NCBI GenBank assembly: GCA_002900995.3
Contig: CM035310.1
Coordinates: 1,021,176-1,085,175 of the forward strand
Direction of reading: 5' to 3'
Length of the DNA stretch: 64,000 nt
Source of the DNA: Ganoderma boninense
Taxonomy: Eukaryota; Basidiomycota; Agaricomycetes; Polyporales; Polyporaceae
Position numbers and translations under genes: made by a program. A model generated the notes under the pieces. That model was given only the letters and a program-made list of their open reading frames with translations. It did not search any database and was not told the DNA's origin. Positions 22,525 to 34,958 of the stretch are shown here, one piece after another (the stretch's first letter is position 1; each line of letters begins with the position of its first letter).

Positions 22525-25497
22525 ATGGTCAACATGTACTATCCGCTCCTTGCTCTCTCAGCTTCATGTCTATTCCCCTCTCTCGCCCGCGCAGATGTCA
22601 CCGTGTACGGCCTCCTGGGCTCCACCACCGCCGCCCCCGTCCAGTCAGCCGGGGCCAGCACCTCCACCGCGGCCACGACCACCTTCGTAACGACCGCGGG
22701 ACCCCCCTCCTACACCGGCCTCGCCGCATACAACCCCATCTACTATGAACCCCCAGCCATCCCCAGCCCTGCTCCCGCGAATCAGTTTGCGGTCGGCGTG
22801 CCGTCGGACCAAACCCTCCTCTCTGGCATTTCCATACCTTTATCCGGCACCTTCTTCGGTTTCTCGATAGAAATGTCGGTCGCTAACCAGCTAAGTAAGT
22901 CTTCTTCCTGTTGAACCGTACGAAATGGTGAGGGGATGGAGGGGGGGAAGCACGGTGGAAAGTCGGTTGCCATGCGCCTGTGTTGGGCGGTTGAATAGGC
23001 GCTTGTTATGTCCTCCGACGAGTTCGCCGCTGCGGTCCCACGTCTCCCATTGCGTAGGATGGTCACAGGTGCCTCCTATGCATTTGAAGACGTTGGATAC
23101 GATGAGGCCGACCTGGGTTTCGGAGCGCCCGATTGGTCCTGTCCGAATATGCATTGTGAGATATTGGACTGTGCATGCGAGCCTCGGGGTGTTCGTAACC
23201 TCATCAACATACCTCGATGGAAGACCTCGTATTCAGAGATCAGACCACGCAGAACAAACTTTGAATATTTGTTGAGTGGAGTCTCATCGCCAAACATGGT
23301 GGGGAACGTCGAGACGGCGAGCATAACAGAATACACAGAGTCGGTGATTGTCCCGGGTGCAACGGTGTCTTTCGTCTTGCGGGGCGCGCTCTGCAGATGT
23401 CATGTTCCCTGTATGCACGCGTGTCTCAGTGTAGCCGCAGCTATCATTCGTGGTTAACCACTTGCCTGCGCACGAGTTCAATTTCCTTCTTTGTGCACGA
23501 ATAGCGAACGTAAACCCTATTGCTAACCTTACTTGACGCGAATCTATATCAGTTGGGACAAGTTCGTGAGTGCATGCCGATCACGCTCTTCAAGAGGGCA
23601 ACTCTGACTAACCTCGTTCATGTCATGACCACAGGAAAAACCTGAAGGTGCCATTCCTGAACTACATGAGCATCATCGCTGAGAAGGCTGGGTCTGTTCA
23701 TGTCCGTGTCGGCGGTAACACGCAGGAGACGGCGTTCGTTGTCAACTCGCTTGCAGACGGCAAGATGATCGAGAAGGACAAGGAGGATGCTTCAAACCCC
23801 GTGCGTTCGAATTGACCCGCCCGATAGATTACGCCCCTAACACTACATGGACATAGACGTCAACTCCCGTCCTTGCGCTGACGCCGGATCTGATATACAT
23901 GCTCGGAAATGTCTCCTCCCTGGTAAACATCCAGTGGTTTCTCGGTATGTGATCGGGCTGCCATCCTTTCGACTTCATCCCTAACGTCGCGACCGTCTTG
24001 TCCGTGTTCCCAGGTATTACCATTCAATGACACGACAAACTGGCGCTTCCAGATCGCGGAGCTAGGCGAGTCGATTCTCGGAGACAGGTTGCTCGGCTTC
24101 CAAGCCGCGAACGAGCCCGATCTGTATGGGGCGCATGGACATCGTAACAGCACATACAGCCCGTTCGACTTCTTCGGCGAGTACGCGCTCTTCACGCAGG
24201 CATGGCAAGCCGACGGAAACGTGCCCGTCAAGAACAACATCATTGCTCCAAGCACTTCGTACGCGGAGTGGTCGCCCGAGCAAGTCTGGAACACGGGCTT
24301 CGTGGACGCGTACGGGAATTACCTCTCGCACCTCGCCGTCGAGCACTACCCGTCGGACAACTGCGCAGTCGTGTTCCCGAACCCCGACAACCCGCCGCGC
24401 GACCCGCTCCAGATGCTGCCGCAGTACCTGACGCACAACGCGGGGATCAACTTCGCGCAGCCGTACCTGAACTCGACCACGCTCGCGCAGCAGTGGGGCA
24501 AGCCGTTCCTGCTCTTCGAGACGAACACGGCGTCGTGCGGCGGGTTCCCCGGCATCTCGGACTCGTTCACGTCCGCGCTGTGGGGCATCGACCACGCGCT
24601 GCAGCTCGCGAACTCGAACTTCTCCGGCGCGCTGTTCCACTTCGGCGGGCAGAACGTGTCGTACAACCCGTTCACGGCCGCGCCGACGAACGAGTCCGCG
24701 CTGCACGGGTGGACGACGGGCCCGCTGTTCTACTCGGCCGTGTTCGTCGCGGAGGTGATGGGCAAGTCGAACACGACGCGCATCAAGGACATGAGCGCGA
24801 ACAGCGGCAGCGACCAGACGCCCGCGTACGCCGTCTTCGAGAACGGCCAGTTCTCCAAGATGGCGTTCATCAACTACATGACGGACCCCTCCGGCGCGAA
24901 CGACTACACCGCGACCATCTACGTCGGCGGGAGCGGGTGGAACGAGCCCAACGGCGTGCCGTCCAGCGTGAAGGTCAAGTACCTCCTGGCGCCCTCGGTC
25001 TCGGAGAAGGACAACATCACTTGGGCCGGGCAGGTGAGCATCAGCATTCCCGCCCGCATCCGCGCTGAGTCATGCTGACCCTCCCCTTCCCCCCTCCCAC
25101 CGCACAGACGCTCGGCGGCCGCTACGCATCGGACGGACGGTGGCAGGGCGACGAGAACGTGCAGACGGTGCAGTGCGACCAGAACGCGAACAGCTGCGTC
25201 GTGAAGGTGCCCGCCCCCGGCGCCGCGATCGTGTACTTCAGCAACGACGCGCAGTCCGCGATCGCGAACGAGCAGTATTCGACGTACTCGACGACGGTGA
25301 TCACCAAGTCGAAGAACACGGTCACGGTCGACCCCTCGGTGCTCGCGACGTCCAACGGCGAGGGCGGGAAGAACCGCCTCGTCGGCGGGACGTCGCAGGG
25401 CGGCTCGAACGCCGCCGCCGCCGGTGTCGTCGCGCCCGGGCTCGCCGCCCTCGCCAGCGTCCTCGCGGGCCTCGCGGTGTTCTGGCGCATGCCGTGA
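22525..25497 (+). CDS. GH79 glycosidase a, secreted, GPI-anchored (possible frameshift)
   Basis: Exons 22525-22894, 23553-23565 (13 nt), 23635-23800, 23857-23944, 24014-25033 and 25108-25497, about 681 residues. A signal peptide (MVNMYYPLLALSASCLF...ARA) opens the protein. The catalytic pair of family GH79 is visible as the Glu of NEPDLY and the Glu of LFETNTAS. A beta-rich C-terminal domain and a hydrophobic tail after a Ser/Gly stretch suggest a GPI anchor. Family members cut beta-glucuronosyl links in plant or fungal polysaccharides. The exons sum to one base more than a whole number of codons: splicing at 23944/24014 gives an early stop unless the extra A near 24019 is ignored. Intron 1 is 658 bp, much longer than in paralogues b and c. 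Confidence 0.8.
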
Positions 25498-26902
25498 GCG
25501 TGCGCCTGCTGTCTACGTATGATGGTGACATCGTAGGGCTCGTCGACGATGTTCGCGGTTAGGTGTGGGCCGTCCATTCTCGAGGGCGGGCAGCGTGCGT
25601 ACCTTGTGGAGAAATGGCCCTGGGACACTAGTGTGTGCTTTCGTCTGCGCGCGGGCTGCGTTCTTGTTCTTTCTGTAATCTATCCGTGGATTGGCTTAAT
25701 GTACACCCTCGCAGCGCCTGTTTTTGCTTCCATGGCGTGCGTCAAGAGGTGTGTCTTTCCCCCGCTATTTTTGTTCGGCGGTTGCGCTCGCAAGACCCAC
25801 AGTGCACACTCGTGGCGGTGCGTCGCGCAGCCGTTCGAGCGTTGTTCAATCTGACGGCGTTGTTAACGGTGCTTTGTTTTGAGCAGGATTGATGTGTCAT
25901 GCCGAGCTGTGGTCCTGGCAGATTGACAGGAGGAAGCCACGAAGATGCTGAATGGTGAATGGTGAATGGAGGCGTCACCGGTGAAGCTTCCGAGTGAGTG
26001 CAAGACATACCGACAGGTCCGAAGCATATCGCAGGAAAGCATCACGGCGCGGGCGACGTTCAGTTTCTCGTCGCGACGAGCAAGGCATGAAGGCACAGAT
26101 ATCTCCTGTTGACGGTGCGTTTATAACTGTCTATTTTCATCCGTGTCCCCCGCGAGACTTGCCTCGGGCGAGCAAGAATAGACGGCGTGCTCTCACATGC
26201 TTGTGGCGTTTTTGACGTCCTCTTTTCCGTCCGTTCCAGCGGCGTCACGACGGCGTCCTCGGTCGGGATCCGGCAAATGCACACATGCATTCATTCCACT
26301 TCAGCCTTCACCGACCCACGGCGCTCGACTCTCTCGTTCCGTTTCGTCTCGCCCATCGGATACCCCGTGCTGCGTGACGGCTAGAGTCTAGTCGTCGGTT
26401 GTGCGGTGTACCTTGAAGACGCAGCAGGCCGATCGAGCAGCGACGTGCGCGGGAAATTTGCAGCGGCTCCGCAGCCACGGACAAGACGCCGGGGTCGGGG
26501 GGATGCCCTGATATGGCAAGATTGACACGGCGGACACAGGGCGAGGCTAAGAATAGCGACCGCCAGTCCTCCGCTCTGGTCCTCTGCACGATGATGGCAG
26601 CAGCGTGCGGAGATTCGCACCAGCTGCGCATGTGTGCGGTCATTCACCTCATCTCCCTTCGCTGTCCCCGTCACGTTCACCGCTGCATCCTGCAGAGCAC
26701 CTGCCTCTCCTTCCCTGAATCCCTCTTCGCTCCTTGCTCCTTCTCCCCGCCGCTCCCTGTCGGCCGCTCTGCCCCCGTCGCTCTGCTGTCCTCCCTGGCC
26801 GCTAGTCTTGTGTCTTGCTCTCCATCGCTCTGTCCTTTCTCCGTCCCCAAGCTCGAGCTCTTCTCTCCACCCGCTGCCTCCGCTGCAGTTAGCTAGCCAG
26901 CC
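25498..26902. other. Intergenic region between GH79 a and b
   Basis: About 1.4 kb with only short, unsupported frames. The part from about 26700 is C/T-rich, as is common just upstream of fungal genes. No repeat or RNA gene was recognised. Confidence 0.4.
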
Positions 26903-29817
26903 ATGCGAAAACCCTCGCTCTTCCTGCTCTCCTCCCTCGCCGCCCTCTCCGCATACATCCCCGTGCCTCCGCAGTGACGGTCTACAACCAGGACGGCGTC
27001 ACGGTCGTCTCGGCTGCCGCGACGCAGTCGGGCGCCGCGGCCGCGACAGCGACCACCTCCTGGCTCTCGAGCCTCGCCGCATACAACAACGTCACCCTCA
27101 CACCGCCGGCACTTCCCAGCCCCATGCCCTCGACAGCCTTCTCGATATCGGTCATGAACAGCGCGCAGGACGTGACCGGGATCGGCATCGAACACGCCGG
27201 CGACTTCTTCGGGTTCTCCGTCGAGATGTCCGTCGTGGACCAAGTCAGTGAGTATCCGGATCATCATGTCCTGCGGGTCGGGTTGGCAGGACGGAGAGTT
27301 CTGACGGAGACTGCTTCCGGGTCTGGCTGGGGTGGGGTGCAGTTGGCAAGAACGCGTACGTCGCCTCACTCTGTATCCAAGACTTTTCATAGCGCTTAAC
27401 GCACTGACGGGCCGTGCAGCTCATTTGTACAGGTCCCCTTCCTCAATCTGCTCGCCACCGTCGCCGACAGGGCAGGACGTGTGCGAGTTCGGGTGGGTGG
27501 TAACACGCAGGAGACGGCGACGCTCGTCGGGAGCCTGCCAAACAACTCGATGATCGCCAAGGATAAGACAGATGCCACGAACCCCGTACGTTCCCCTCTT
27601 CGCCTCTCGTTGTCGATTGTACGGCACGGAGCTTGCGGGCTGCCCGGGTGTACATGGTTGTCGCCCGTGTGTATGCGGCCTGTCTGCTACCATGGCAGCC
27701 GTAGTTCTATTTCGCGTCGTCCGCCCGTATGAACGGCGATGAAGGCTATTTCATGGCACCCCCTTATTTTTTTTTTGTTTTTCTGCCTTGAAACATAGGG
27801 GCAACGATCGTGCTTTTTGCTCCTGTCCAGTTCTACGGAACTAGGGTTGGCAAGGCGGAGTGGGGTGTCTGCGATTGAATGACGTCACTGGACAGGGAGA
27901 CATACGCAATCTCAGATGCTCCATCTCAGTGCTCACACGCCGGCAAACCACTGCCAAGAGCAAGGTTATCTGCGATGCTTGCCAAGGACTGTTTGTGGTT
28001 TGGTGCTTGGGCGGCTCTCCAAGCTTCATCGAGGATTATGTTCGACCCATTAGATGCCCGAAAATATTCCTAGCAGTTTGCTAACGGTATCCCTATCAGA
28101 CTGATACCCCCGTGCTCGACTTCACCGCGGAGATGATATACCTCCTCGCCAATGTTTCATCACTAGTGAACGTCAAATGGTTCCTCGGTATTCCCTTCAA
28201 CGATACTTCACACCTCCGCCTCCAGATCGCCGAGGCAGCAGAGTCTATTCTCGGCGATAATGTCCTTGCGTTCCAGCTCGGAAACGAACCAGATCTCTAC
28301 GCTGCGTGAGTGCATCCACCTCGCTGTCCTCAGCCGCGCTAACGAAAGCTTTGTTTAGCCACGGACATCGACCATCGGATTACAACCAGACAGACTACTT
28401 CAACGAGTTTGGCATTGTCGTGGACGCGATCAACAACGACGCCTCCATCCCCACCCGCGGAAATCTCGTCGCGCCCAGCCTGCAGGGCACCTGGACGCTG
28501 CAGTCCGTCTTCGACACCGGCTTCATAACCAGCTACGGCAGCGCGATCTCGATCCTCTCTGTCGAACAGTACCCCGATAACAACTGCGCCGCTGCGTTCC
28601 CCGACGCGGGCTTCGGCAACCCGGTGAACCCGCAGGACGTGTTCCCGAACTACCTCACGCACACGGCGGGCCAGAGCCTCATCGCGCAGTACCTGCCGGC
28701 CATCCCCACCGCCCAGCAGGCGGGCAAGCAGTTCATGATGTTCGAGACGAACACCGCGTCGTGCGGTGGCTTCCCCGGGGTCAGCGACAGCTTCGGGTCC
28801 GCTCTCTGGGCGGTCGACTATGGGCTTCAGATGGCATACAGCAACTTCAGCGGAGCGCTGCTGCACATCGGTGGGCAGGACGTGTCATACAACGTGAGGT
28901 TTACTCCGTGCTGTTTGCTTACCCATACTGACTTCTCATGTGTGCGCCTCTCCCTGTCCCACAAACCTCGTATATGCGCCTTGCTGTCATTTTAGCCCTT
29001 CACCCCACCCCCCACGAACCTCTCGACGACGCACGGGTGGACGGTCGGGCCGATCATGTACTCTACGCTCGTGCTCGCGGAGGCGCTCGGCACGACGAAC
29101 ACGTCGCAGGTGATGGACCTGGCTGCGAACAACAATGCGAACGAGACGCCGGCGTACGCCATCTACGAGAACGGCGCGCTCGCGCGCATGGTGCTCATGA
29201 ACTACATGACGGAGCAGGACGGCCAGGGAGCGTACACGGCCACGATCTCCGTCGGCGGCGGCCAGACGGGTGAGGCCAACGCCACCCCGTCGCAGGTGAA
29301 GGTCAAGTACCTTCTCGCGCCGACCGTTGCGGAGAAGGACAACGTGACGTGGGCGAACCAGGTGCGCATATATGCAGGATCCACCGCCGACCCTCCTTCT
29401 CACTGACATCGGTGACGCCTCTAGACGTTTGGCGGGCGCTTCGAGTGCGACGGCCGCCTCACGGGCACGGAGGAGATCCAGACGATCTCGTGCGACACGT
29501 CCGCGAACACGTGCGAGATCCCGGTTCCCGCGCCGGGCGTCGCGCTCGTGTTCCTGTCGAGCGCGGCGCAGGGCGAGGCGGACCCGACGCAGACGCAGAC
29601 GTACGCGACGACGGCGCTCACCAAGACCGCGAACACGGCGAGCATCAACCCGAGCGTGCTCGCGACGTCGAACGGGCAGAGCGCCAAGGACCGCTCGCTC
29701 TCGAGCACGAGCCACGGCAGCAGCGACGCGCGCAGGACCGTCGGCGCCCCGGGCGTGACGCTCCTTGCGATGCTCGCGCTCGGCGCGTGGGCGGTCGCGG
29801 GCGCGATGAGGAGGTGA
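26903..29817 (+). CDS. GH79 glycosidase b (signal peptide out of frame)
   Basis: Exons 26903-27247, 27343-27355 (13 nt), 27420-27585, 28100-28305, 28359-28893, 28996-29361 and 29425-29817. It has the same fold signatures as GH79 a: RVRVGGNTQET, NEPDLYAA with the acid/base Glu, FETNTASCGG with the nucleophile Glu, and a hydrophobic GPI-type tail. The ATG at 26903 begins a good signal peptide (MRKPSLFLLSSLAALSA), but that frame hits TGA at 26974, while the mature protein VTVYNQDG continues one frame away. The exon lengths sum to one base short of whole codons, consistent with one lost base near 26950-26973. A different upstream exon spliced at the CAG ending 26973 is an alternative. Intron 3 is 514 bp. 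Confidence 0.75.
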
Positions 29818-30018
29818 TAGGTATGGGGTATGGCCTATAGGGACTGGGCGCAGGCGTGGGCGCGGGGGTGGCGGGGTTGGGGGGATTTACTTACCTGGGT
29901 TTGCTTGTGTGCGCCGTGCTGGACTGTATATATATCTTAGCTGCTGTACACGGTGCAGGCGGAGGACTTTTGCCATCTTGAGTCTTGACACGTGTACCGC
30001 AGACATCAGTGCTAGTTA

Positions 30019-30400
30019 CAGTGCCTTGCATAATTGCGTGAACGCGCCGAAAAATCCCCCGCTGGCGCTTATACTTCGCCTACCAAATACGGATGGATCA
30101 CGGTCACATGCAACGCCAACGCGTGCCCCGCCGCCTGTGCACCTCTACAGGTTTTAACGACTGTTCCCCTGTCCCCCACCCTTGTCTACTTCCTGGAGGG
30201 CTCAGTGGCTCTCAACGGGTCTCCTAGTTTATTATTTGGGCCTCAGCTGCTTCGGGAGGCACCCATGCCATCCGGGGGACATGTCACATGAAGGTCACCA
30301 ACTCGCTTCTGAAGCTTCCCAGGCGTCCTGATTTGGTAGGCGAACATATAAGCGCCTGCGGGAATTTTTCGGCGCGTTCACGCAATTATGCAAGGCACTG
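30019..30400. mobile_element. Tc1/mariner-type MITE, 382 bp
   Basis: Nearly perfect terminal inverted repeats of about 70 bp begin CAGTGCCTTGCATAATTGCG at 30019 and end as its reverse complement at 30400. Both ends abut TA (30017-30018 and 30401-30402), the target duplication expected for Tc1/mariner elements. The interior has no coding capacity. It lies in the spacer between GH79 b and c, upstream of c. Confidence 0.8.
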
Positions 30401-30402
30401 TA

Positions 30403-31467
30403 GTAGCGGCCGTGCTGCCGTTCAACTTACTTAATGCCATGCGATTTGGGGGACCCGCGCGCTGTGCGCGCTGGCGTGGAGGACGGAGGCTGGAGGCCGG
30501 TCGTTACGCGCTACGCGCTACGGCCTGGCCACCGCCGAAGTCGGAAGAACCACTCGGTGATGGCGCATATGTCGGTCGGAGGTGGGTGTTCCTCGATCTC
30601 GGATTTCTCGGTGGTTTATGAAATGTACCGATGCTAAGTAGGGTTGTTTTTAGAGCATCGGACCCGGGGCGTTTCGCGCGGGGGTGCGAGTGGCTTGGCA
30701 CTCACTCACTGTTCAGCGCTCAGGCTTCTAGTTCTGGTCCGAACCCGGAGCTGCGCCCACGAATTCGACGTCGTGTCAGCGCTGTGTGGTCTCGAGGACC
30801 GGATGCTTCCCAAAATTTGAGCACGTTCTCGCCGCTGATGGCGGACTTGAGAAGTTAGGCTGGGAATCCTTGCGCCTCTGTGCCGTGGTCCTACTTATTT
30901 GCCACAAGGTAAGTGCGACTCTTCATCGTGCCCTCAGCCTATAGCTATCGTCGAGACGGGCCGCTGACGAAACGCCTGCAGGAAGATGGATTGGTATCGA
31001 GAGTCCTATCTAGTATCTGCCCCATCGCTCGGTCAGGGCATCCCAACACGGCACTGGTATCGTCGGGCAGTGGTTCCCGGTGTGCGATGGTGCTTGAAAA
31101 CCGGCAGGCGGAATAGATCTGCTGGGCCGTTCAAACGTTCAATGACGGAGCCTGGAGGAGCATGCGCTGCCTCCCCCCAGCCCCAGTCGGCCATGTGACG
31201 CCGTATCCCGGGGCAAGTCGCGGGCCATGGCCAGCCAGAGTCCCGACGCGCGAGGCGCCTGAAGCAGTGTGGATCATCGGCCCTGGGCATGGGTGCGCTC
31301 GCGGAAGGGCGCATAAGACTGTCGGATCTGTGTGTCGGTTCCAGTGCGTGTTCTTGTTCCCCTTCACTCCCCACTTGTGTGGCGGTCGCTGACGTGCGTT
31401 CTTCCTGCCCGCCTCCGCACCGTCCTCTTTCTCTTCGCACATGCTGGTGTACGGGGTAGCGCCATCC
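30403..31467. other. Intergenic region upstream of GH79 c
   Basis: About 1.1 kb without a supported gene, presumably including the promoter of GH79 c. No further repeat was noted. Confidence 0.4.
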
Positions 31468-34105
31468 ATGTTGCTCGCGGTCCGCGTTGCTGCTGGTCGT
31501 CCTTGTGCAGTGTTGTTTCCAGCTCTCCTATGCGCTCACGGTGTACAACCAAGCTGGCCCGGTGAACCCAACCGCGACGTCGGGCTCGTCCGGGTCTCAG
31601 GCGACGTTGGGAAACGTAGGCTGGATCAGCGCGCTGAACGCGTACAACAACGTCCAGCTGCAGCCTCCCGCGCTGCCGAGCCCTATGCCGCCGACCTCCT
31701 TCGCTCTTGCATTGCCGAACCAGGCACAGCATATGCCTGGCTTGTCGATACCGCAGAGGGGAGATTTTTACGGGTTCTCGATCGAGATGTCGGTGGTTGA
31801 ACAAGTCAGTGAGTGTCGCCAGTCTAGCTTCCTGTATGCGTCGGGATGTAGAGCTCATCTGGATCGATTGTGGCGCGCACACAGTTGGCAAGAACGCGTG
31901 AGCATCGTCGAGTTCTTGGAACGAGCGCAGTACAACTGATTTCATTTCCGGCATAGCTCATTTATCCAGGTCGCATTCCTCAACTTGCTCGCCACCCTCA
32001 CGGATCGCGGCAACGACGTCCGCATCCGAGTCGGCGGAAACACACAGGAAATGGCGTCCCTCGTGAGCAGCCTGCCGAACAACGCGATGATGGTGAAGGA
32101 CGCCAGCCTGGTTACGGGTTCAGTCAGCACGGTGGGTGTCTCGCAGTCACGCCATGTGCAGTCATAGATTGACGCAGCGTCGAACACGCTTCATAGGACC
32201 AGACGCCTACGCTGGACTATACGAGCGAACTCCTGTACTTGCTGGCAAACGTGTCCTCGCTTGTCAACGCGAAGTGGTATCTCGGCATCCCGATGAACGA
32301 CACGACACATCTCCGGCTGCAGATCGCCGAGGTTGGGGATGCTGTCCTGGGTGACAACGTGCTTGGGTACCAAGTCGGCAACGAACCTGACCTCTACGCC
32401 TCGTAAGCCTCAAAATCTGCTGGCTGTCGGACGATAATAACTTGGATATGATTTCCGTCGTTCAAGTCATCAGCGCCGGCCCGCCAACTACAGCATCCAG
32501 GATTACTTCGACGAATTCGGGGTCATGGTCAACGGGATACACGACGATAAGCTGATCAGGAACGCGAACAAGCTCGTCGCTCCCAGTCTTCAGGGCACGT
32601 GGACGGCTGAAGCCTTGTGGGCCACTGGGTATTTGGATGCATACTCGACCTCGATCAGCGTAATTGCTATGGAGCAGTGCGTACAGTTTTTCCGATATTT
32701 TTCCCCGTGAGACTAGGGACTAACAGCTCTTCGTCTTCTCAGCTATCCAGACCAGAATTGCGCAGCCGAGTTTCCCAATGGGGGGTTCGGCGACATCCAG
32801 GATCCCCAGTCGGTCTTCGCGAACTACCTCACCCATGCGTCCGGCGTGCAAATAGTCCAGCCTTACCTCAACTCGGCGGGCATTGCCCAGCAGCTCGGGA
32901 AGGAGTTCATGATGTTCGAGACGAACACGGCGTCTTGCGGTGGCTTCCCTGGCGTCAGCGACAGCTTCGGGTCCGCGCTCTGGGCGGTCGACTACGGTCT
33001 GCAGATGGCCTACAGCAACTTCACCGGTGCACTGTTGCACGTCGGCGGCCAGAACGAGTCGTATAACGTGAGATTTCTATTCTGCAGTGTCGTCGTCGTG
33101 TGCTATGATGATGGCTCACCCATTCGCACCTGCTGCGCAGCCGTTCACCCGTGAGTGCAGCACCCGCTATGCCGTACACTCGCCGAATGAGCCGCATGCT
33201 AACAGGCGCTTTCGATGATAGCCCCTCCAACGAACATATCCTTGTTTGAGAAATGGACCGTCGGCCCGATAATGTACTCCACGATCTTCGTGGCCGAGGC
33301 GCTCGGGACGAGCAACACGTCGCGGGTTGTCGATCTGAACGCCAACGGCGGGAACGACTTCACCCCCGCCTATGCGATTTACGAGCACGATGTACTCGCG
33401 CGCATAGCCCTGGTCAACTTCATGAACGAGCAAAGCGGCGTAGGGAGCTACAACGTTTCCATCTCGATAGGTGGGGGCGCAACAGGCGAGGCGGCTGCTA
33501 CTCCCGCACAGGTCAAGGTCAAGTAAGTCACCAGTCGTTCCGCTTTGTCTATCATAGGGAGTCGCCGTTGACAACGCGCCAGGTACCTGCTCGCGCCATC
33601 TGTCAGCGAGAAGGATCAAGTCACTTGGGCGAACCAGGTGTGTGTGCTGTAGTCAAATCAGAGTTGGAGCGTTCTCGCTGTGTTTTTCTCACATCCGCCA
33701 CCCTTGCAGACATTCGGAGGCCGCTTCGCAGCAGACGGCCGGCTATCTGGAACAGAGGTTATCGAGACGGTCAACTGCGACCAGTCTGCGAGCACATGTA
33801 CGGTGACTGTGCCCGCGCCCGGGGCGGCCCTCGTCTTCGTGTCCGCAGCGGCCCAGGCAGGGGACGACCCCTCGGCGACGCAGACGTACTCCACGACCAC
33901 GGTCACGAACCGCGTGGCGACCATGACCGTCGACCCGACCGTGCTCGCGCACAGTAATGGGCACATGGGCGACATGCCGCTTGCGGGGACGAGCAAGGGC
34001 GGGGCGAACGGTGCGATGTCGACGCTTGCGACGAGGACGCTTTCATCTTCGCGTTTGTTTTATCTGTTGTTGGGCCTCGTTCAGGTCGTGTGTTGGTTAC
34101 GTTGA
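31468..34105 (+). CDS. GH79 glycosidase c (two microexons; signal peptide out of frame)
   Basis: Ten exons: 31468-31808, 31885-31897 (13 nt), 31957-32131, 32197-32402, 32467-32676, 32743-33067, 33141-33150 (10 nt), 33222-33522, 33583-33637 and 33710-34105. It carries RIRVGGNTQE, NEPDLYA, FETNTASCGG and a hydrophobic tail (FYLLLGLVQVV), so a secreted, probably GPI-anchored GH79 enzyme is expected. The ATG at 31468 encodes MLLAVR; one extra base then separates it from LLLVVLVQCCFQLSYA, which leads into the mature protein LTVYNQ. The summed exons are one base over whole codons, as this predicts. It has more introns than a or b. Confidence 0.75.
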
Positions 34106-34439
34106 TCGGTGTTTGCGTTGGACATGCACAGAGACTACATAGATTCGGATGTACGGACTCTCGGACATGATACCGGTAACGGGGCGGACTAAACACTTTA
34201 GCATGTATTTTGTACTGTGAGCCTTATTTAGATGACGACCAGCTCCGAACTCGTGACGATTAATGCTTAGCGTATACTTACTTCGTATTCCTATTGTCGA
34301 TAGCTATAAGCGTACTACGTAGTACTACTTGCACACATAATGCTCGACAAACGCAAAACTATTTTCAAAGAAAACTCGCGCTGCAATGGAACTAGCCTCA
34401 ATTTGCTCACTACTCCGTAAGTACATGTACACCTCCTAG
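34106..34439. other. Intergenic region
   Basis: AT-richer spacer after GH79 c. Nothing recognisable beyond a probable 3' untranslated region. Confidence 0.35.
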
Positions 34440-34790
34440 CATGTCATCCTCCACGGCCGGACTGCCCTCCATCACAAATCAAATATTGAGTCGGAGTCGG
34501 GGGGGGGAAGGGACGCGACGGCAGGGGGAGGACCTCCGCAATTCCCCATGTCGAGCTAGCCCTGCCAGGATGCAATAGCAGGTTCGGTACGACTAGAGTC
34601 CGCAGTCTACGCGGCTCGTCGTCGACTCGGAGGCTCGTTTCGGAGAGACGTGAGGATCCCGTCAACCATCTCCATCATCCACTCTTGCAGCAACCCCAAC
34701 GGGGGAAAGTTCCACAGGCCAGTGAAGTGCGCGAGCGGGCTACAGCCCAGAAGGTCGTCGTCGTACTCATCATGGTCATTATGAGGAGGA
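34440..34790 (-). pseudogene. Fragment of a family II F-box gene
   Basis: On the minus strand, 34775-34740 reads PLAHFTGLWNFPPLGLL, like LAHFARNCPRLGLLHLP. About 34630-34565 reads RRLRTLVVPNLLLHPG, like GLRTLVIPRVLL. The frame differs between the two and the rest is lost. It lies just outside the right arm of the inverted duplication. Confidence 0.5.
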
Positions 34791-34958
34791 AGTCGACCTT
34801 TCCGCAGGTGCGAACTTGAGCGAGGATGTGGCGGTGATGTTTGTCAGCGGTGCGGACTAGGATATATTTAGAACTCCGTCTCCTGTCAGATCAGGGGCTA
34901 ACTGTCTCCGAACCAACTTTCATGCTCCGTGTCAGCTGCTCCTTGATTCTGTCTTGTC

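Noticed and set aside
23008..23457. 149-codon frame inside intron 1 of GH79 a
   Set aside because: Lies between a good GTAAGT donor and the 13-nt exon, has no family resemblance and no start context; treated as intron content.
24062..24706. Open frame of 214 codons antisense to GH79 a, with similar ones in b
   Set aside because: Arg/Val/Glu-rich shadow of a GC-rich exon; appears in all three paralogues only because the sense protein is conserved.
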